A stretch of 64,000 nt of DNA from JBOFIQ01 sp051654905 (GTDB lineage Bacteria; Actinomycetota; Actinomycetes; Propionibacteriales; Propionibacteriaceae), in assembly GCA_051654905.1 (NCBI GenBank), contig JBOFYY010000156.1:124001-188000 (forward strand), given 5' to 3'. Both the position numbers and the translations under genes were made by a program. Of this stretch, positions 16,499 to 25,420 are shown piece after piece. Below the pieces are notes generated by a model, which worked only from the letters and a program-made list of their open reading frames with translations, was not told the origin of the DNA and made no database searches. How positions within the stretch are numbered: position 1 is the first letter of the stretch; every line of letters starts with the position of its first letter.

Positions 16499-17244
16499 TG
16501 CTGAGCCTCTCTTTGCGTAAGACGTGCTTGGATCTGTGCCAGCGCTACTACACCTGCTGTCGAGCTCCGTAGTACATGGTTACCAACACTCACACAGGTG
16601 GCACCCGCTGCTACAAAAGTAGCTAGTTCTTCTGGCGAAATACCACCTTCGGGACCTACCACTAAGACGATACGTCCTTGTTCTGGCAGATCAACTAAAG
16701 CTAACGGTTGGGTAGCTTCCTCATGGAGGATAAAAGTTGTTGCATCTGCCATTACCTGCTGAACCAGTTGGGAGCAGTTATATGCTGGGGTGACCGTAGG
16801 CACGGTAAAACGTCGTGACTGTTTTGCAGCTTCCCGCACCGTCGAGCACCATTTTGTCAGCTGTTTCTCGCCGCGAGCGCCCGCTTCCCATTTCACAATG
16901 GATCTTTGCGCGCGCCACGGCACAACCTCATCAATACCTAGCTCAGTCATAGATTCGATAGCTTGCTCGTCGCGTCCCCCTTTAGCGAGAGCTTGGACTG
17001 CCACTAGCGTATGCGCTGACAGCTGATCGCCTAGAATCTCCTGTACCGCAACCTGTAACCCATTCTTGTCAGCAGTTATTACTTCGCCACGGATCGCGGT
17101 ACCGGCACCGTCAGCAACAAGAACGATCTCCCCTACTCGGATCCGACGTACTTGAACCGCGTGACGACCTTCGTCGCCAGTAACGACAACGAGGCCACCT
17201 ACTCGAATATCTTCTAACGGAGCTAAGAACAAAGGTTCGGTCAC
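16495..17244 (-). CDS. rsmE: 16S rRNA m3U1498 methyltransferase RsmE
   Basis: SPOUT-class methyltransferase that methylates N3 of U1498 in 16S rRNA using S-adenosylmethionine. The 249-residue product has the N-terminal PUA-like domain (ITGDEGRHAVQVRRIRVGE-like segment) and the knotted C-terminal motif VVGPEGGISPEEL plus SVGNHVLRSSTAG, where the cofactor binds. It starts with GTG, overlapping the dnaJ stop (GTGA), and its own stop overlaps tgt. The dnaJ-rsmE order is standard for many Gram-positive bacteria. Confidence 0.95.
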   Translation of the reverse strand: MTEPLFLAPLEDIRVGGLVVVTGDEGRHAVQVRRIRVGEIVLVADGAGTAIRGEVITADKNGLQVAVQEILGDQLSAHTLVAVQALAKGGRDEQAIESMTELGIDEVVPWRAQRSIVKWEAGARGEKQLTKWCSTVREAAKQSRRFTVPTVTPAYNCSQLVQQVMADATTFILHEEATQPLALVDLPEQGRIVLVVGPEGGISPEELATFVAAGATCVSVGNHVLRSSTAGVVALAQIQARLTQREAQQ

Positions 17245-18407
17245 GCGAATGCATCTTTCAACCAGCCAAAGACTCCTTTAGCGTGTTTTTGTACATTACA
17301 CTCTGGCTGGATTTCCTCTCTTAACGACGCTAGCTGACGCAAAAGGTCACGTTGCTCGTCATTAAGCTTGGTGGGAGTTTCTACCATAAGAGTTACCCCA
17401 AGATCGCCACGAGCAGTTCCTCGTAGTGCAGGAATGCCTTTACCAGATATTGCAATTCTGGTTCCCGATTGAGTTCCTGCTGGAATATCAAGAACAACTT
17501 TCTTGCTTTCTTCTGGCATGTCCTCACGATCTGCTTCTAGCGTAGGAACAGTGATCTGGGTCCCCAGCGCAGCGGCAGTCATAGGCACTGTGAGTATGAC
17601 TTCAAGGTTCTTATCGTCACGGCGGAATAGTTTATGAGATTCAACGGTAAGTTCAATGTAGAGGTCGCCTGCTGGACCGCCACCAGGACCTACCTCGCCT
17701 TGGGAATCCAAATGGATTCGCTGCCCAGTCGCCACACCTGCTGGAATCTTTACGTTGATAGTACGGCTAGCTCGTACTCGCCCTTCCCCTGAGCATTCGC
17801 CACAAGGCTGAGTAATAGTATCGCCATATCCACGACAAGCCGGGCACGGCTGCGAGGTGCGAATATCTCCCAAAAATGACCGCTGTACTGCGGTAACTTC
17901 GCCTCTACCTTGGCATTGGGTACAAGCTACTGGACGTTCCCCATTAGCTGCACCAGCACCAGTACAAGTAGGACAGACGATAGCGGTATCGATAGTTAGT
18001 GGCTTTGTGGTACCAAAAGCGGCATCAGCCAAACTAATTCTCATCCGTACGCCACTATCTTGACCCCGACGTACACGTGGTCTAGGACCACGAGCGCTGC
18101 CGCCAGCAGACGCACCAAATACTGACCCTAACAAATCGCCTAGATCGAATGTTCCACCAGAGAATCCGCCCCCGGGAAAGCCGCTAAATCCCCCACCAAA
18201 AGGATCTCCCCCACGGTCATAAACGCTCTTTTTTTGCGGATCTGACAATACTTCGTAGGCTTCGCTGGCTGCCTTGAACTTTTCGCTAGCCTCAGGAGCT
18301 GAGTTCACATCCGGGTGATAGGTGCGAGCTAGCTTGCGGTATGCCTTCTTGATCTCTTCTGGGGTGGCGCTGCGGCTCACTCCTAGAGTGTCGTAATAGT
18401 CACTCAA
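17241..18407 (-). CDS. dnaJ: Chaperone DnaJ (heat-inducible copy)
   Basis: Hsp40 co-chaperone that stimulates DnaK ATPase activity. The J-domain with HPD (YHPDVNSAPEAS) covers residues 1-70, followed by a Gly/Phe-rich linker. Next comes a zinc-binding region with four CxxC motifs (CPTC, CTQC, CPAC, CGEC), then the C-terminal substrate-binding domains. Length is 388 residues. It lies 6 bases after hrcA in the CIRCE-controlled unit, so it should be induced by heat. Actinobacteria commonly carry a second dnaJ beside dnaK, so this is probably the dnaJ2-type copy. Confidence 0.96.
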   Translation of the reverse strand: MSDYYDTLGVSRSATPEEIKKAYRKLARTYHPDVNSAPEASEKFKAASEAYEVLSDPQKKSVYDRGGDPFGGGFSGFPGGGFSGGTFDLGDLLGSVFGASAGGSARGPRPRVRRGQDSGVRMRISLADAAFGTTKPLTIDTAIVCPTCTGAGAANGERPVACTQCQGRGEVTAVQRSFLGDIRTSQPCPACRGYGDTITQPCGECSGEGRVRASRTINVKIPAGVATGQRIHLDSQGEVGPGGGPAGDLYIELTVESHKLFRRDDKNLEVILTVPMTAAALGTQITVPTLEADREDMPEESKKVVLDIPAGTQSGTRIAISGKGIPALRGTARGDLGVTLMVETPTKLNDEQRDLLRQLASLREEIQPECNVQKHAKGVFGWLKDAFA

Positions 18408-18413
18408 CTGTTT

Positions 18414-19430
18414 TTATCCTTCTGCCAGATAGCGTCCGACGTACCGAGCGACAGCCCGTACTGAAGCCATCTTCGATTCGTAGTCCATACGGGTTGGCCC
18501 GACGATACCTAAACTCGCCCAGGCCTCCCCTTCTTCTCCGTAGGGGCTTGCTACCAGTGATGTTGCCGACAATCCTTCGACGCGGTGTTCGCGACCGATA
18601 AGAACTGTTACATCATCAGAGGTAGCGGCTTCCCCTAAAAGTTTGAGCAGAACTACCTGCTCTTCAAGCGCCTCTAAAACTGGGCGCACATTCTTGGTGA
18701 AGTCTGCACCAAAATCTGCCACATGGGTGACTCCAGCAACTGCAACACGAGTAGAGGGATCAACTGCCACAATCTCAAGAAGGGCTGCTATTGCTACTGC
18801 AGCTTGGCTACGTTGCGCTGGCGCCAAGGCCGTAAGAACTCCAGAAAGACGCTCTGCAGCAACCGCTGAAGTATGTCCCACTACCGTATCGTTTAGTAAA
18901 CTTTTCAGCCATGACAGCGATGTTTCATCATGTATCCCAATGTCCATAGTGCGTTGCTCGACATGGCCTGCCGAGTTGATAGCAACCAGCAGTACTTTGT
19001 CTGGTGTTAACGACACTAATTCGACATGACGCATCGTAGTTGTACTGCGGATCGGATACTGCACGATAGCTACTTGATGAGTGATCTGCGCTAGCAATCG
19101 CACCGTACGAGTAACAATATCGTCTAGATCAACAGCCCCTGATAGCACTGTTTCGATAGCACGTTTTTCTGCTGGCGATAGTGGCTTTACCCCAGCAAGA
19201 CGATCAACGAAAAGTCGATATCCTTTATCAGTAGGAATACGTCCTGCAGAAGTATGTGGCTGGGTAATGTAGCCTTCATCTTCCAATGCGGCCATATCAT
19301 TACGAACTGTGGCAGGAGAAACATTAAGACGATGACGCTCTACTAATGTCCGCGATCCTACCGGCTCTTGACTGCCCACATAGTCGGCAACGATCGCGCG
19401 CAGCACCTGCAACTTGCGATCGTCTAGCAT
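18414..19430 (-). CDS. hrcA: Heat-inducible transcription repressor HrcA
   Basis: Repressor that binds CIRCE operators and controls heat-shock genes. The winged-helix N terminus (LQVLRAIVADYVGSQEPVGS, ATVRNDMAALEDEGYI) is followed by the HrcA effector domain. The start is ATG 19430 (MLDDRKLQ), with GGAGGA just upstream. Frames open further up to 19472 would translate part of the CIRCE element itself and lack a ribosome-binding site. The product has about 338 residues. It heads hrcA-dnaJ-rsmE-tgt. Confidence 0.96.
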   Translation of the reverse strand: MLDDRKLQVLRAIVADYVGSQEPVGSRTLVERHRLNVSPATVRNDMAALEDEGYITQPHTSAGRIPTDKGYRLFVDRLAGVKPLSPAEKRAIETVLSGAVDLDDIVTRTVRLLAQITHQVAIVQYPIRSTTTMRHVELVSLTPDKVLLVAINSAGHVEQRTMDIGIHDETSLSWLKSLLNDTVVGHTSAVAAERLSGVLTALAPAQRSQAAVAIAALLEIVAVDPSTRVAVAGVTHVADFGADFTKNVRPVLEALEEQVVLLKLLGEAATSDDVTVLIGREHRVEGLSATSLVASPYGEEGEAWASLGIVGPTRMDYESKMASVRAVARYVGRYLAEG

Positions 19431-19465
19431 CTCTTCCTCCAGCATATGTTTAGCAGTTTTATTTG

Positions 19466-19492
19466 TTGGCACTCATAACCTACGAGTGCCAG
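19466..19492 (-). promoter_or_regulatory. CIRCE operator of hrcA-dnaJ
   Basis: TTGGCACTC, nine bases, GAGTGCCAG: the canonical CIRCE arrangement (TTAGCACTC-N9-GAGTGCTAA) with GGCACTC/GAGTGCC arms perfectly paired. It lies 36 bases before the hrcA start, so HrcA represses its own operon. Confidence 0.95.
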
Positions 19493-19499
19493 TGTAGTC

Positions 19500-19528
19500 G
19501 TGTTAGCGCGTAGAGTGGATCACAACAA
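19500..19528 (-). promoter_or_regulatory. Candidate promoter of hrcA-dnaJ-rsmE-tgt
   Basis: On the reverse strand TTGTTG (19523-19528) and TAACAC (19500-19505) have a 17-base spacer. The start site would fall just before the CIRCE element, where repressor binding would block transcription. Confidence 0.5.
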
Positions 19529-19559
19529 ACTCGCGCCCCTATTGTGACAGGAGTAAACC

Positions 19560-20402
19560 ATGGATTTCTCGCAAGGATCTTTTACTCTCATAGCTCCTCG
19601 TGTCTGGCGTGCAGTATGCCAACCAGACGATGTAAATGTCGCCTTGATTGCTGGTGACGACGCTGCCCTGATCGTAGATACTGGCTCTTGCCCCGAACAA
19701 GGACAGTGTCTGCGCGATCAAGCTGAAACTCTTCTTGATGTGCCGCTCCAATATGCTGTAGTGACTCATGCTCACAGTGATCATTGGTGGGGTCTTTCAG
19801 CGTTCAAAGATCTACATACCATCGGACACGAATCATTGTCAGATGAGCTAGCTAAAGCTCAAATATCTGCTAGCGAGCACCAAATAGCTGCTACCGATAT
19901 TGTACTTCCCAAAGAACTAGTATCTATCGTATCGATTGTGCAATTGGGTAACCGTTTTCTTGAAATCGTGCATCCAGGAGCCGGACATACCACCAGTGAT
20001 CTTTTTGTAACAATTGCTGATGCGAAGTTAGTCATTGCCGGCGATATCGTCGAAGAAGCTGGACCGCTCCATGTCGATACTGATTCAGATATTGCTGGTT
20101 GGGTCAAAGCTATCGATATGATGCTAGGAACCATGCGTAGAGATGCGCTGATTCTTCCTGGGCATGGCGAACTAATGGGCGGCGATATCGCCAACTGGCA
20201 ACGTCAAATCCTCAATGGCATTCTCACTCAGACAAAAGAACTGATCGAAGCTGGAACTCCCTTAGATCAGGCTCTTACAACAGCCGAGTGGCCGTGGGAT
20301 GATCCAACCCTTATGCAGTCCGCTATTGCTGTTGGGTACTGGCATTGGGAACAGCAAGGAATAGTCGCTAGACCTCAACTAGGGCTTTCTCCTCGTTCTT
20401 AA
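19560..20402 (+). CDS. MBL-fold metallo-hydrolase
   Basis: Metallo-beta-lactamase-fold hydrolase of 280 residues. The zinc ligands are seen in VVTHAHSDHWWG (HxHxDH), HPGAGHTTSDLFV, IAGDIVEEAG and LPGHGE. The sequence resembles the glyoxalase II or QSAR-type subgroup with unknown substrate. The ATG is preceded by ACAGGAGT with good spacing. It is transcribed divergently from hrcA and followed by about 120 bases before the next gene. The specific reaction cannot be assigned. Confidence 0.85.
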   Translation: MDFSQGSFTLIAPRVWRAVCQPDDVNVALIAGDDAALIVDTGSCPEQGQCLRDQAETLLDVPLQYAVVTHAHSDHWWGLSAFKDLHTIGHESLSDELAKAQISASEHQIAATDIVLPKELVSIVSIVQLGNRFLEIVHPGAGHTTSDLFVTIADAKLVIAGDIVEEAGPLHVDTDSDIAGWVKAIDMMLGTMRRDALILPGHGELMGGDIANWQRQILNGILTQTKELIEAGTPLDQALTTAEWPWDDPTLMQSAIAVGYWHWEQQGIVARPQLGLSPRS

Positions 20403-20526
20403 TATTTGACTTAGAGTTTTCTTACCAAATCTAAATCTACAAACTGCCAAGAAACGCTCGCTAGCTCCTCGGCTTTCGCTAGCATAGATAATGCCCTAAC
20501 AGGACTTATAGCTAGAGAGGAAAACG

Positions 20527-21225
20527 ATGTCTGCCCACGAGCAGAACCACCCCGAAACAGCTTCTTCTGTTAGTGAATCATCATCTTCGGATTCCTTCTC
20601 GACAGCTCATCAATCTTTGCTTGATTTTTTCGGAGATCTTGATAGTTCTCCGCTCTGGGAGAACCCGAATACTGAAGGTCTCGATATTACTTTTTCTCGG
20701 CATGCCGACCCTAATTCATGGCGGAAAATCACTACCTCAACAACAAAACAATTACTAATAGCACTGGGTTGGCTCTGCGGATTTATTAGCATGATTTTGC
20801 TTGGATCAACAGTGAACTACGTCATAGCTTTCCTAGCCGCCGCAGTATGGCTTCTTTCCACTGGGCTAGGGCTATTTATCATATTCGGTACCGGTCGAAA
20901 CCAAAATACTGGCGACCGAACTATCTCCATCCAGCCAGACCATCTCCGTATCACTACCGAAGATAGCGACGATAGTTTCGACTGGAGCGATTTTTCTAGT
21001 GTTGATATTTCGTCATCATTCTTTTTCTTAGATGGCCGCAGAGGAGAAGACATCTGGCTGCATCTAATTCCTCACGATCGAGATAATTTCGTTGCAGCAC
21101 ATTCTTACTACAGCAAATGGGTACACTCTCGTTACCCAGATGCTTTTAGCATCAACTTAGGTTGGGACTATAGTCTCGACGATATTCTTGCCGCGCTTCA
21201 ACGCTGCGGCGTCGGATTATTCTAG
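20527..21225 (+). CDS. Membrane protein of unknown function with two central helices
   Basis: A 232-residue protein with a strong ribosome-binding site (AGAGAGGAAAACG before ATG). The first 45 residues are Ser/Asp/Glu-rich and probably disordered. Two adjacent hydrophobic segments follow at about 78-120 (LLIALGWLCGFISMILLG and a second helix). The C-terminal half is soluble, with ISIQPDHLRITTEDSDDSFDWSDF, reminiscent of the YcxB-type domain found after two helices in other small membrane proteins. Both termini would face the cytoplasm. No specific function can be stated. Confidence 0.75.
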   Translation: MSAHEQNHPETASSVSESSSSDSFSTAHQSLLDFFGDLDSSPLWENPNTEGLDITFSRHADPNSWRKITTSTTKQLLIALGWLCGFISMILLGSTVNYVIAFLAAAVWLLSTGLGLFIIFGTGRNQNTGDRTISIQPDHLRITTEDSDDSFDWSDFSSVDISSSFFFLDGRRGEDIWLHLIPHDRDNFVAAHSYYSKWVHSRYPDAFSINLGWDYSLDDILAALQRCGVGLF

Positions 21226-21244
21226 CTTGTTATTATTCTTCAAC

Positions 21245-22033
21245 TTACTTAGGATTTTTCAAGCATAAAGCTCTCAATAGCGGTGCTACAGCACGCCATA
21301 TTTCGTCATTAGCTACTGCTACTAAACCGCTATCGTGTATTTTCGTTCCAACTTGACCACCGTCAGCGGTATAGATTTTCCCACCTACTTCATGCAACAT
21401 AAGTTTTCCTGGCAGGTGGTCCCACGGCTTAGCATGACGATAAATAGTGAAATCTGTATGGCCCTCAAGAATATGTGTGTAATCAAAGCCACAACACCAA
21501 GCCGAAGGCCAAATACTTTTCACATCATGAGAATCTTTACCAACGAATTTGGCACGTGAAGCCGCACCATCGTAGGGAGCTGTTCGTGCTATCGGATTGA
21601 TCCGAACTCCATCGCGCCAGACGCCAGCACCGCGTTCTGCAACATAGAGATTGTCTTGCTCAGGATGCAGAATCCACGACCGTACTGGGATTCCTTGCCG
21701 TAATTCAGCAAGCATTACCGCATAGTTATCGTTGCCATTAACAAAGTTTCGGGTACCGTCTACTGGATCGATAACGAAAGCCTGTTCAGCTTCAGCTAGC
21801 CCGTCAAGGAGCTCTGGATACTCAAACGCATTCTCTTCTCCCACTATCAGTGCTCGAGGATACACAGTCTGTAGCCGCTTAGCGATAACTTCTTCTGCTT
21901 CTCGGTCTGCCACTGTAACCAAATCATCAGGACGCTTATGAATGATGTCATCATCAGCAAGTGCCTTAAAGCGTGGTCTGATCACTGTTGCGGTAACTTC
22001 GCGAAGCAACTCGCTTATGTCGTTCGTCCTCAC
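21245..22033 (-). CDS. hisN: Inositol-monophosphatase-family phosphatase, likely histidinol-phosphatase HisN
   Basis: Mg2+-dependent phosphatase of the IMPase/FIG superfamily, 262 residues. Metal-binding motifs: GEENAF (Glu), IDPVDGTRNFVNG and the C-terminal WDHLPGKLMLHEVGG. In actinobacteria this branch includes HisN, which performs the penultimate step of histidine synthesis, and inositol monophosphatases. No histidine genes are adjacent, so the substrate is an educated guess. It starts with GTG behind GGGAACA. Confidence 0.75.
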   Translation of the reverse strand: MRTNDISELLREVTATVIRPRFKALADDDIIHKRPDDLVTVADREAEEVIAKRLQTVYPRALIVGEENAFEYPELLDGLAEAEQAFVIDPVDGTRNFVNGNDNYAVMLAELRQGIPVRSWILHPEQDNLYVAERGAGVWRDGVRINPIARTAPYDGAASRAKFVGKDSHDVKSIWPSAWCCGFDYTHILEGHTDFTIYRHAKPWDHLPGKLMLHEVGGKIYTADGGQVGTKIHDSGLVAVANDEIWRAVAPLLRALCLKNPK

Positions 22034-22083
22034 TGTTCCCAGTCTGCCACTGTCACCCTACAAATACTGAAATTTTGCGCGTG

Positions 22084-22938
22084 TCATCCTTGGTTGTGGT
22101 CTTGGGTTACGAAGTCGATTAGTTTCTCTACTTCAGTTAGAAGCTTGGCATCTAAGTCTTTCCAAGATCTCACTCGCGCCAAGATAGCCTGCCACACTCG
22201 CGCAATATCGGCTTGTTCTTGATGTGGAAGTTGTAATACTTCACAAATGCCATGTTTCCACTCGGCGTCTCGACTGATTTGAGGCCAAGCACGCAGTCCG
22301 ACACGTTCAGGTTTAATAGCCGCCCAAATATCGATGTAGTCATGTCCAGTAACAAAAACCCATTCTGCGTAAGGGCCTTTTGCTACTTTTTCTACAATTC
22401 GACTTTCTTTAGATCCTGGCACTAAGTGATCGACAAGAACCCCTAGTCGGCGACCTTTTTCTGGAGCAAAGCTAGCGATGATCTCTGGAAGATCATCAAT
22501 CCCACCCATGTACTCAACCACAACCCCAACATGACGTAAATCGTCGCCCCAGATTTTTTCTACTAGTTCAGCATCATGACGTCCCTCGACATAGATTCGG
22601 CTAGGAAGAGCTTGTCGTGCTGCTTGCGTCGGGCCAATTCTAGATCCCGAAGCAGTATGAGTAGGGAGTTTGTTGGTTCTAGGCGGAACCTTCAACTCAA
22701 CAGGTTTTCCTTCTAGTAAAAATCCTGCACCCACTGGGAATGAACGCTGCTTACCACGACAATCTTCTAATACGACAAGACCGTTTTCCCACCGGACAAT
22801 AGCCCCACAGAAATCGGACAAACTTTCTTCAACAACCATGCCTACTTCCATCGGCGTCGGAGTTGAAACTGGTTTAGGTTTTGTTCGCTGCTGCCACCCT
22901 GCAGCAAGAACGTCATTACCGTAGCGATCAAAACTCAT
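22084..22938 (-). CDS. DUF3097 family protein
   Basis: Conserved actinobacterial protein of unknown function. I chose ATG 22938 (MSFDRYGNDVLAAGWQQR), because family members begin with DRYGxDVLA and GGAG lies upstream; the longer frame to 23001 is not needed. The product has about 284 residues. The C-terminal half includes PSRIYVEGRHDAELVEKIWG, which looks like a Toprim-type acidic core (VEGRHD and, later, LVDH), and VTGHDYIDIWAAIKP. Adjacent genes give no functional link. Confidence 0.85.
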   Translation of the reverse strand: MSFDRYGNDVLAAGWQQRTKPKPVSTPTPMEVGMVVEESLSDFCGAIVRWENGLVVLEDCRGKQRSFPVGAGFLLEGKPVELKVPPRTNKLPTHTASGSRIGPTQAARQALPSRIYVEGRHDAELVEKIWGDDLRHVGVVVEYMGGIDDLPEIIASFAPEKGRRLGVLVDHLVPGSKESRIVEKVAKGPYAEWVFVTGHDYIDIWAAIKPERVGLRAWPQISRDAEWKHGICEVLQLPHQEQADIARVWQAILARVRSWKDLDAKLLTEVEKLIDFVTQDHNQG

Positions 22939-23110
22939 CCAGCTTCTCCATTTCCCAGTTCTGCACTGACGATCGGCGCCACCGATCGTCGTAAGCATCA
23001 CGTCAGTCTATCAACTACGCCAGAAAAGGAGACGCGCTAAGAATCCCCTTTTTCTCTTAAAGGGCACCCCGGTGATATGGGAACTACTCCCATTAGGAAT
23101 ACTTAAACCC

Positions 23111-24115
23111 ATGGCCATCCTTCGTCGCATCAATCCCCTCAGCGGTGACTCGGCTGATCTGGACCTGTGGCGTCAGTCGTGGCGTCTCTGGAACGCCGGC
23201 ACTCGTCGCCAATACGGACCTGACTCCGTTCAGATTGACGCTGATACTCTCCTTGAACGTCTTCGTCTCAGCGGGGACCCCTTTGTTCATATAGTTGCTA
23301 CCGAACGCGACGTCGTAGTCGGTCGCATCGATGCAGTGAAAAACTCTCATGATGACAGTGACGTACTTTTCCTTGAGTTCGGAGTCATGCCACCATGGCG
23401 TGATCAAGGTTTAGGACATGCACTCTGGAATGCTTTCGAACCAGAAATTGCAGGGCTAAACGTCACCGCTCTGGAGTCACATACGACGCAACGTCTTGAT
23501 GCAGATCCCACAGATGGCGCTAAAGCTGCCAATCATATTTTAGAAAATCTGGACTTTGTCCCGGTGCAGCGTTCTATCGTAAGCGAGTTGGTGCTGGATA
23601 ACTCTTTACCCACCCCAGATCTTGCCGATGGTTACCGTCTAGAAGTTTTTACTGAGGTACCACCAGCAGATCTGTTACCGCTTCTAGCGCGTATGCATCA
23701 GCATCTAGAAGAAGATGAACCACGAGGGCATCGCCCTCCTGCACCTAAACAGTGGTCAGCGGAACGACTTGCCACTTCTTATGCTCGCAATATAGCTCTT
23801 GGTTTTAAGCACGTGACAGTACTTCTTGTAGATACCAATACCGATACCGTGATTGGTTTTGCGGAGAATACTTGGACTCCTAAGAACCCTGAGGTTATTC
23901 GTCAAGGTGGTGTATGGGTAGATCCAGCTCATCGCGGAAAAGGCTTGGCCACTGCAACTAAAGGTCGTTCTATTGCAGAGATGTTGAAACTAGCTCCAGA
24001 AGCTAGCGTTAACGTCACAATGAATGCAGAGGACAACGTCACCATGACTTCTGTTAACAACACGCTAGGGTATAAACCTATGCATCTTCAGATTGCTTGG
24101 CGTAAAACTTTGTAG
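23111..24115 (+). CDS. Tandem GNAT-family N-acetyltransferase
   Basis: Probable acetyl-CoA-dependent acyltransferase with two GNAT domains. The first covers about residues 5-150, with the acetyl-CoA loop region DQGLGHALWNAFEPE. The second spans about 165-330, with VDPAHRGKGLATATKGRSIAEM, a clear Q/R-x-x-G-x-G/A loop. I prefer the ATG at 23111 (MAILRRINP); a GTG at 23072 would add 13 residues. The 334-residue length and the two-domain layout resemble mycothiol synthase-like or antibiotic-acetylating proteins, but no substrate residues can be recognised. Confidence 0.8.
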   Translation: MAILRRINPLSGDSADLDLWRQSWRLWNAGTRRQYGPDSVQIDADTLLERLRLSGDPFVHIVATERDVVVGRIDAVKNSHDDSDVLFLEFGVMPPWRDQGLGHALWNAFEPEIAGLNVTALESHTTQRLDADPTDGAKAANHILENLDFVPVQRSIVSELVLDNSLPTPDLADGYRLEVFTEVPPADLLPLLARMHQHLEEDEPRGHRPPAPKQWSAERLATSYARNIALGFKHVTVLLVDTNTDTVIGFAENTWTPKNPEVIRQGGVWVDPAHRGKGLATATKGRSIAEMLKLAPEASVNVTMNAEDNVTMTSVNNTLGYKPMHLQIAWRKTL

Positions 24116-24118
24116 TTC

Positions 24119-25327
24119 TTAATCAAGTAGGTCTCTAACTACAGCATCAGCAAGAAGTCGTCCTTGGAGTCCTAGCACTAAGTTCTCGTTCTTGATCTGT
24201 CCGAGTCCGCGTTCCACTACATCGGCGACGCGGACTCGTTCATTTTCGGTTAATGCAGCAAGTGGTAAACCCTCACTAAGGCGTAGTTCTAACATGACTC
24301 GCTCAACGTGGCGATCATCATTAGTGACTATTTCTCGAGCGTATCCGGGGGAACCAATTTTGGTAGCTTCGCAGTATCGACGTGGATGTTTGTGATTCCA
24401 CCAACGCACTCCTCCAACATGTGAGTGTGCTCCTGCCCCAAAACCCCACCACGGATTACCTTTCCAATAGGAGAGATTATGGCGACATTTATGTCCAGGA
24501 AGCGACCAATTAGATACTTCGTAGGCATTCATACCTACGCTGGTTAAAATTTCTTCTGCCAGTAAGTATTTATCTGCTAAATCGTCATCGTCAGGCATAG
24601 GCAGCGTGCCAGAACGAATATGTCTTGCCAAGCGAGTACCTTCTTCTACAATCAAGGCATAGGCGCTGACATGTCCTACTTGAGCTGCTACTACTGCTTC
24701 TAATGAGCGACGCCAATCATCGAGGCTTTCACCTGGAGCTCCGTAAATCAGATCTAGGTTTACGTACTCAAATCCAACGCTATGTGCCCATTTCGCCGCC
24801 AGTACTGGACGATCTGGAGTATGTCTCCGTTCTAAGGTTTTAAGAACATGAGCTGATTGCGACTGCATTCCCAGCGAGATCCGCGTGAATCCTCGAGAAC
24901 GAAGTTCTTCTAGCATGACCGGAGTTACCGTCTCTGGATTGGCTTCTGTAGTTATTTCTGCCCCAGGTAACAGTCCAAAAGTATCTTCTATGCCATCAAT
25001 AAGATCGCCAAGAGCACTAGCTGGTAGCAGCGTTGGAGTTCCACCGCCAATGAATATGGTTGACACCTCATGCGTTGTTCCGTTCAAGACTTTGCCAGCC
25101 TGTTCGATCTCTTGCATGAGTGCAACAAGGTAATCCTGGGTCAGGCTGTCATCACCTAATTCGCCAGCGGTATAGGTATTAAAGTCACAATAGCCGCATC
25201 GTGTCGCACAAAAAGGAATATGGATATACGCCGATAGCGGCTGTCCAGTTGCTTGTAATAACGCTGTTTTCGGCAACGAACCATCAGCTGGTACAGCTTC
25301 TCCTTCAGGGAGCATCGACGGGCTCAT
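24119..25327 (-). CDS. hemW: Radical SAM heme chaperone HemW
   Basis: Radical-SAM protein that handles heme, formerly called oxygen-independent coproporphyrinogen oxidase-like. The Fe-S motif is HIPFCATRCGYCDF (CxxxCxxC with the HemW-typical extra residues), followed by GGGTPTLL and the C-terminal HemN-like domain. Length is 402 residues and AAAGAGGAG precedes the ATG. True HemN enzymes carry an extra N-terminal extension absent here, so HemW is the better name. hemW next to lepA is a widespread gene order, interrupted here by the binding-protein gene. Confidence 0.92.
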   Translation of the reverse strand: MSPSMLPEGEAVPADGSLPKTALLQATGQPLSAYIHIPFCATRCGYCDFNTYTAGELGDDSLTQDYLVALMQEIEQAGKVLNGTTHEVSTIFIGGGTPTLLPASALGDLIDGIEDTFGLLPGAEITTEANPETVTPVMLEELRSRGFTRISLGMQSQSAHVLKTLERRHTPDRPVLAAKWAHSVGFEYVNLDLIYGAPGESLDDWRRSLEAVVAAQVGHVSAYALIVEEGTRLARHIRSGTLPMPDDDDLADKYLLAEEILTSVGMNAYEVSNWSLPGHKCRHNLSYWKGNPWWGFGAGAHSHVGGVRWWNHKHPRRYCEATKIGSPGYAREIVTNDDRHVERVMLELRLSEGLPLAALTENERVRVADVVERGLGQIKNENLVLGLQGRLLADAVVRDLLD

Positions 25328-25420
25328 GTGCAGTTCTCCTCTTTGTAGCTACTTACCAACCCTAGATGCTCTCCGCGTGCTCTCTGCAACTACAGCCTAG
25401 ATCCAACTAGACTGCTAGCT